From positions 1 through 64,000 of the forward strand of contig NZ_SJJR01000005.1 of the NCBI RefSeq assembly GCF_004331455.1: DNA of 64,000 nt. Reading direction: 5' to 3'. The translations under genes were made by a program, and so were the position numbers. The notes under the pieces are model-generated. The model worked only from the letters and a program-made list of their open reading frames with translations, was not told the DNA's origin and did not search any database. Origin of the DNA: Micromonospora zingiberis (GTDB lineage Bacteria; Actinomycetota; Actinomycetes; Mycobacteriales; Micromonosporaceae). Position 1 is the first letter of the stretch, and every line of letters begins with the position of its first letter. Below are positions 60,257 to 64,000 of the stretch, in pieces.

Positions 60257-62011
60257 TCATGAGCGTTCGGACCAGAGTTGGTGGGACGCCGCGCTCTCGG
60301 CCTTGGTCAGCAGGTCACGGAACCGACCCGCGCCGGCCACTGGAGACGCCCAACCGGCCGACGTCTCGACCAGCCGGGTCTCCGGTCGCTCCAGCCAGGA
60401 CAGGATCCGTTCCGACTCCTCGGGACTGGCCGCCGGGACCGGACCGTGTCCGGCCAGCACCGTCTCGGCGGTGGCCCGGATGGTGGCCAACGTCGGTCGA
60501 GGATGGACCCCGGGTGGACTCACCCCGGCGCCGGCCAGCCGGCCGTGCCGGACCAGCGCCAGCTCCCAACCGCCGGCGGCGGCCGGCCGGGCGGCGGCCA
60601 ACTCGGCGATCCCGGTCAGCGCGGCCAGTCGTTGCATCCGCACGGCCGCCCGCAGCACCCCGGCCAACCGCGACCGCAGCACCGCCGCCTCCTCGTAGCG
60701 CTGGCCGGCCGCGAGCGCCTCGATCCGGGCGAGCAGGGCGTCCACCACCGGTTGGGGGTCACCGGTGGTGGACTCGGCGAACGGCGTGACCGCGCGGGCG
60801 TCGTACTCCTGCGGGGTGATCCGGTGCTCGCAGGGTGCCAGGCAGCGACCCAGCTCGGCCAGGGCGCAGGCCGGCGTGACGGTACGCAACGACAGCCGAT
60901 GGGTGCACTGGCGCAGTGGCACCGCGTCGTGAAACCCGGCGGCGGCCAGCTCCGCGGCCCGCCGCGAGGAGAACGGGCCGAGGTAGGCGCGGTCGCCGGG
61001 GGAGATCTCCCGCACCACCGACAGCCGGGGATACGGCCCGTCGGTCAGTTTCAGCCAGACCACCCGCTCGGGAAACTTCGACCTCCGGTTGTACGGCGGC
61101 GCGTGCGCCCCGATCAGCCGTAGCTCACGGACCTCCGCCTCCAGCGAGTGCGCGCACTCCAACGCCTCGACCCGTTCGGCGGCGGCCAGCATCTCCGAGA
61201 TCCGGGCGCGTTTCTCGCCGGCGGTGAAGTAGTTGCGTACCCGGGTGGCGATGTCCCGGGAGGTGCCGACGTACAGCGGGCGGTCGTCGGCGGCCCGGAA
61301 GATGTAGACCCCGGGGGAGCGGGGCAGGCCGTCGGCGAGGTGCCGCTTGCGGCGCTGCGTCGGGGTGACCGCGCGGGCGAACTCGATCGCCTCACCGATG
61401 GTGTCGACCCGGTGCCCGCCGAGCCGCCCGACCAGCCCGTGCAGCACGTCCACGGTCGCCCGGGCGTCGTCCAGCGCGCGGTGGGTCGGGGTGGTGGTGG
61501 CCCGGAAGTAGGCGGCGAGGGTGCCGAGTTTGCGGTTGGGTACCTCGTCGCGCAGCAACACCCGCCGGGCCAGCGCGGCGGTGTCCAGCACCCGGGGATT
61601 CGGCCAGCGATAGCCGTGCTTGGCGCAGGCGGCCTTGAGGAAACCGACATCGTAGGGGGCGTTGTGGGCGACCAGCACGGCATCGGAGACGAACTCCAGG
61701 AAGCTCGGCAACACCTGCTCGATCGGTGGCGCGGGCAGCAGCATCGCCTGGGTGATGCCGGTCAGCACGGTGATGAACGGCGGGATCGGCACGCCCGGGT
61801 TGACCAGCGTGGCGAGCACCCCCAGCTCCTCGCCGCCGCGTACCTTCACCGCGCCGATCTCGGTGATGCCCCCGCCGTCCGGTGCCCCGCCGGTGGTCTC
61901 CAGGTCGACCACCACGAACGTCGTCGCGTACAGCGGCAGGGCCGGGTCGACGCCCTCGGTGGTCGGGTCGAGCCCGGCCAGTGCCGGTTGGAGGTACTCC
62001 TGTGCTGCCAT
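60257..62011 (-). CDS. DEDDh exonuclease fused to GIY-YIG/UvrC-like domain
   Basis: 584 residues from the ATG at 62011 (a GTG at 62038 is an alternative). The N-terminal DnaQ-like exonuclease has DLETTGG (D36, E38), VAHNAPYDVGFL and HRALDDAR. Next come a GIY-YIG-like nuclease with PGVYIFRAADDRPLYVGTSRDI and a UvrC-like cysteine motif region (GRCLAPCEHRITPQEYD) plus a UvrB-contact-like helix pair (QRYEEAAVLRSRL). The same arrangement is known in M. tuberculosis Rv2191, near trpD there. A role in DNA repair or processing is expected. Confidence 0.9.
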   Translation of the reverse strand: MAAQEYLQPALAGLDPTTEGVDPALPLYATTFVVVDLETTGGAPDGGGITEIGAVKVRGGEELGVLATLVNPGVPIPPFITVLTGITQAMLLPAPPIEQVLPSFLEFVSDAVLVAHNAPYDVGFLKAACAKHGYRWPNPRVLDTAALARRVLLRDEVPNRKLGTLAAYFRATTTPTHRALDDARATVDVLHGLVGRLGGHRVDTIGEAIEFARAVTPTQRRKRHLADGLPRSPGVYIFRAADDRPLYVGTSRDIATRVRNYFTAGEKRARISEMLAAAERVEALECAHSLEAEVRELRLIGAHAPPYNRRSKFPERVVWLKLTDGPYPRLSVVREISPGDRAYLGPFSSRRAAELAAAGFHDAVPLRQCTHRLSLRTVTPACALAELGRCLAPCEHRITPQEYDARAVTPFAESTTGDPQPVVDALLARIEALAAGQRYEEAAVLRSRLAGVLRAAVRMQRLAALTGIAELAAARPAAAGGWELALVRHGRLAGAGVSPPGVHPRPTLATIRATAETVLAGHGPVPAASPEESERILSWLERPETRLVETSAGWASPVAGAGRFRDLLTKAESAASHQLWSERS

Positions 62012-62076
62012 CGCCGGCACGGTAACCGCCCGGTCCGACACTCGCGCCCCACCGGCCCCATCAGCCACCACCGGTC

Positions 62077-62082
62077 TAGGAT
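62077..62082 (+). promoter_or_regulatory. Candidate -10 element for the NYN-domain gene
   Basis: TAGGAT fits the actinobacterial -10 consensus, 57 bp before the ATG of the NYN gene, in the divergent spacer with the exonuclease gene. No clear -35. Confidence 0.4.
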
Positions 62083-62138
62083 GAGAGATCGGCTCACTCA
62101 CCAGGCGGTGGGCCCGGTCGCGGTGGGAGACTTGCCAC

Positions 62139-63605
62139 ATGCCCCTCACCGAGCCGTACGACGACAACCTCCCCCAGGAGGAGCAGGTCGTCGGTGTGCC
62201 GGCTGCCGGTGACGCCGCTGATTTCCCCGCCCCTGACGATGCGGCCGAGGCGCCGCGCGTCGGGCCGGCCACCGCTGACGACCCGGGCGAGCCCCCGGAG
62301 CCGGAGCCGATCCTGCCCGAGCCGGTCCGGCAGCGGATCGTGTCGCTGACCGCCGCCGTGCTGCCCGGCCTGCCCGCCGACGAGGTACCGGTGCCGTTGC
62401 GTCGGGTCGCCAAGTTCGCCCCCAACCGGCGGGCCCGCCTCGGCGCGCCGGTGATCGCCGCCCAACTCGCCGCCGACCCGTTGTTCCGCCAGCGGGTCAC
62501 CGCCCGGGTCCTGGCCGACGCCGGTGACCTGGGTACCGCCGTGGTCGAGGGGACGGCACCGGCGGCCGCCGACCCGGTCGAGGTGGCCGCCCTGGCCTAC
62601 CTGGCCCGGCCGCGTGGGTGGCGGGAGTTGATCGAGGCCAGCGGTGCGGCCGTACGCGCCGAGGCGGACACCGCGGTGGTGACCGAACTGGTCCGCCAGG
62701 CCGAGCAGCGGGCGACCCGGGCCGAGCACGACCGCGCGGTGGCCCGGGTCGAGGCCGACAAGCTGCGCGACGAGCTGGCCCGGGTCCGCGAGGAGCTGGG
62801 CCAACTGCGCGAGGAGGCCCGACAGCTCACCCGTACGCTGCGGGAGACCCAGGCCCGCGAGCGTAGGGCGAGCGAGCTGCTGGCCACCGAGCGGGGCCGT
62901 GCCGCGCGGGCGGCGGCCGACGCGGACGCCGAGCTGCGCCGGGCCCGGGCCCGGCTGGCCGAGGCCGAGGCGGCGGCCGGGGTGGCCCGGGCCAGCGCCA
63001 AGGAGGCCCGGTCGGTGGACGACGCGCGGCTGTGGCTGCTGCTGGAGACGATCGGTCAGGCCGCCGTCGGGTTGCGCCGGGAGCTGGCCCTGGACCCGGT
63101 GGATAAGCTCCCCGCCGACTTCGTCGCGGACTCCTTCGCCGACTCCTCGGCGGCCACCTCGACCGGCGCTTCGGCGCGGGCCCGGGACACCGACGACCCG
63201 GCCCGGCTCGACCAGTTGCTCGCCCTGCCCCGCGCCCACCTGGTGGTCGACGGTTACAACGTGACCAAGCGGGGCTTCGGCGAGATGTCGCTGGAACAGC
63301 AGCGCAAACGGCTGATCACCGGCCTCGGTGGGATCGCCGCGCAGACCGGCGACGAGGTCACCGTGGTCTTCGACGGTGCCGAACGGATGCACGGGCTACC
63401 GCCCACCCCCCGGGGGGTCCGGGTGTTGTTCTCCCGCAAGGGCGAGACCGCCGACGAGGTGATCCGCCGGCTGGTCCGCGCCGAGCCACCGGGCCGCCCG
63501 GTGGTCGTGGTCTCCTCCGACCGCGAGGTCGCCGACGGGGTACGCCGGCAGGGCGCGTACCCGTTGGGCGCCGACTCGCTGCTGCGCCGGCTGTCCCGGT
63601 CCTGA
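62139..63605 (+). CDS. NYN (YacP-like) RNase-type domain protein with coiled coil
   Basis: 488 residues. An acidic Pro-rich N-terminus (1-60) is followed by a helical region (PEPVRQRIVSL to about 165), a long Glu/Arg coiled coil (about 170-300) and a C-terminal PIN-like NYN domain (LVVDGYNVTKRGFGEMS near residue 367, VTVVFDGAER, VVVVSSDREVADGV). YacP/Rae1-like NYN proteins are predicted or shown ribonucleases. Actinobacterial members with an N-terminal coiled coil are common; the target RNA is unknown. Confidence 0.87.
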   Translation: MPLTEPYDDNLPQEEQVVGVPAAGDAADFPAPDDAAEAPRVGPATADDPGEPPEPEPILPEPVRQRIVSLTAAVLPGLPADEVPVPLRRVAKFAPNRRARLGAPVIAAQLAADPLFRQRVTARVLADAGDLGTAVVEGTAPAAADPVEVAALAYLARPRGWRELIEASGAAVRAEADTAVVTELVRQAEQRATRAEHDRAVARVEADKLRDELARVREELGQLREEARQLTRTLRETQARERRASELLATERGRAARAAADADAELRRARARLAEAEAAAGVARASAKEARSVDDARLWLLLETIGQAAVGLRRELALDPVDKLPADFVADSFADSSAATSTGASARARDTDDPARLDQLLALPRAHLVVDGYNVTKRGFGEMSLEQQRKRLITGLGGIAAQTGDEVTVVFDGAERMHGLPPTPRGVRVLFSRKGETADEVIRRLVRAEPPGRPVVVVSSDREVADGVRRQGAYPLGADSLLRRLSRS

Positions 63606-63653
63606 TCGATCCGGCGATGATCGACTCGCGCGGAAACGGGGCGGGCCGAGCAA

Positions 63654-63659
63654 TAGGAT
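63654..63659 (+). promoter_or_regulatory. Candidate -10 element upstream of the M48 gene
   Basis: TAGGAT 50 bp after the NYN stop codon and 102 bp before the GTG of the next gene. A transcript from here would also carry the short frame at 63688-63765. Confidence 0.4.
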
Positions 63660-63687
63660 TGGCGCCCATGGCGACAGGAGCGACGGA

Positions 63688-63765
63688 ATGAGGCGCAGGG
63701 CGGACGGCAGGTCCGGTCCGGGTCGCTGCGGCGGGTCGCCGGAACCGGGCGGGGTGGCCCGGTGA
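63688..63765 (+). CDS. Possible 25-codon leader ORF coupled to the next gene
   Basis: ATG with a good ribosome-binding site (AGGAG 7 bp upstream), ending in a TGA that overlaps the next gene's GTG (GTGA). The predicted peptide is Arg/Gly-rich and starts MRRRADGRSG. The coupling and RBS make translation plausible, possibly as a leader for the downstream gene, but the composition is not distinctive and it may be chance. Confidence 0.35.
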   Translation: MRRRADGRSGPGRCGGSPEPGGVAR

Positions 63766-64000
63766 GCCCGCGTGGTTGGGCGGTCCTCACGCTGGCCGGT
63801 CTCGGCCTCGCGGTGCTGGTGGCGGCCTTGGTGTTGATCCCGTGGAGCCGTCCGCCAGCGCCCCGCGCCGACCAGCTCGCCGCGCTGCGTGAGCTGCCCG
63901 CCGACCAGGTCGAGCGGGCCCGGCAGTTCCGCGCGGCGCTGCGCCCCGGTGGCTGGGCGGCGCTCGGCGTCGGGCTGCTGGTGGCGCTCGCCCTCGGGCT
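63762..64000 (+). CDS. Probable M48-family membrane metalloprotease, 5' part only
   Basis: Only the first 79 codons lie inside the window; the gene runs off the right end. The N-terminus is SPRGWAVLTLAGLGLAVLV with a first transmembrane helix, then APRADQLAALRELPADQVERARQF, and a second helix starting near residue 65 (GGWAALGVGLLVALALG). This arrangement of a helix, an RAxQF region and a second helix resembles the N-terminus of Ste24/M48 proteases of actinobacteria. The HExxH motif would be beyond the window, so the family is a guess. Confidence 0.6.
   Translation, partial: MSPRGWAVLTLAGLGLAVLVAALVLIPWSRPPAPRADQLAALRELPADQVERARQFRAALRPGGWAALGVGLLVALALG

Overview
The window is high-GC chromosomal DNA from an actinomycete, most likely Micromonosporaceae (Micromonospora/Salinispora type). 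The reasons are the very high GC content, frequent GTG starts, many ATGA/GTGA start-stop overlaps, actinobacterial core genes (QcrCAB-CtaE supercomplex genes, a DUF3043 protein, a DEDDh/GIY-YIG/UvrC-like fusion) and dispersed intergenic palindromes built on TTGATCAAG. The family call is an inference; no rRNA or tRNA gene is present to test it.

Region 1 (1-13.5 kb) is core metabolism. It holds sucB and lpd (2-oxoacid dehydrogenase E2/E3), pepA, gcvT, the cobalamin nucleotide-loop genes cobS and a fused cobU-cobT, an M50 site-2 protease, an aldo/keto reductase and several small conserved proteins. Region 2 (13.7-22.9 kb) has a 1653-residue, Pro-rich, repeat-laden protein ending in WG repeats, a XRE-cupin regulator divergent from azlCD, a DUF3043 membrane protein and a MurA-family enzyme. 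Region 3 (23-38 kb) carries nadA, glycerate kinase, erpA, a PfkB kinase, a cysteine-desulfurase-like enzyme with TusA, and the aerobic respiratory block: ctaC-ctaF, trpD, a receiver-like protein, ctaG, ctaE-qcrC-qcrA-qcrB. As I recall it, the gene content follows the Mycobacterium tuberculosis Rv2190c-Rv2205c neighbourhood.

Region 4 (38.1-54.8 kb) is the accessory highlight: fourteen leftward genes, mostly translationally coupled, that look like one biosynthetic operon. In transcription order they are a class III aminotransferase, a polyprenyl diphosphate synthase, a UbiA prenyltransferase, a UbiE-like methyltransferase, a tandem-fused ThDP enzyme of about 1108 residues, a small polytopic membrane protein resembling Pyr4-type terpene cyclases, a P450, an O-methyltransferase, a small CPF-motif protein, three P450s, a ferredoxin and a fifth P450. 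The logical reading is a meroterpenoid pathway: make a polyprenyl chain, attach it to a polar acceptor, cyclise it in the membrane, then oxidise and methylate. The ThDP protein is unusual because each half has lost a different part of the active site, so one composite site is predicted. I cannot match the gene set to a pathway I know.

Region 5 (55.4-64 kb) returns to core genes: a secreted DUF4142 protein, an Lrp-type ligand-binding domain protein, a sugar nucleotidyltransferase with a Nudix hydrolase, a RelA/SpoT paralogue without an ACT domain, the DEDDh/GIY-YIG fusion, a NYN-domain protein and the start of a probable M48 metalloprotease cut by the window end.
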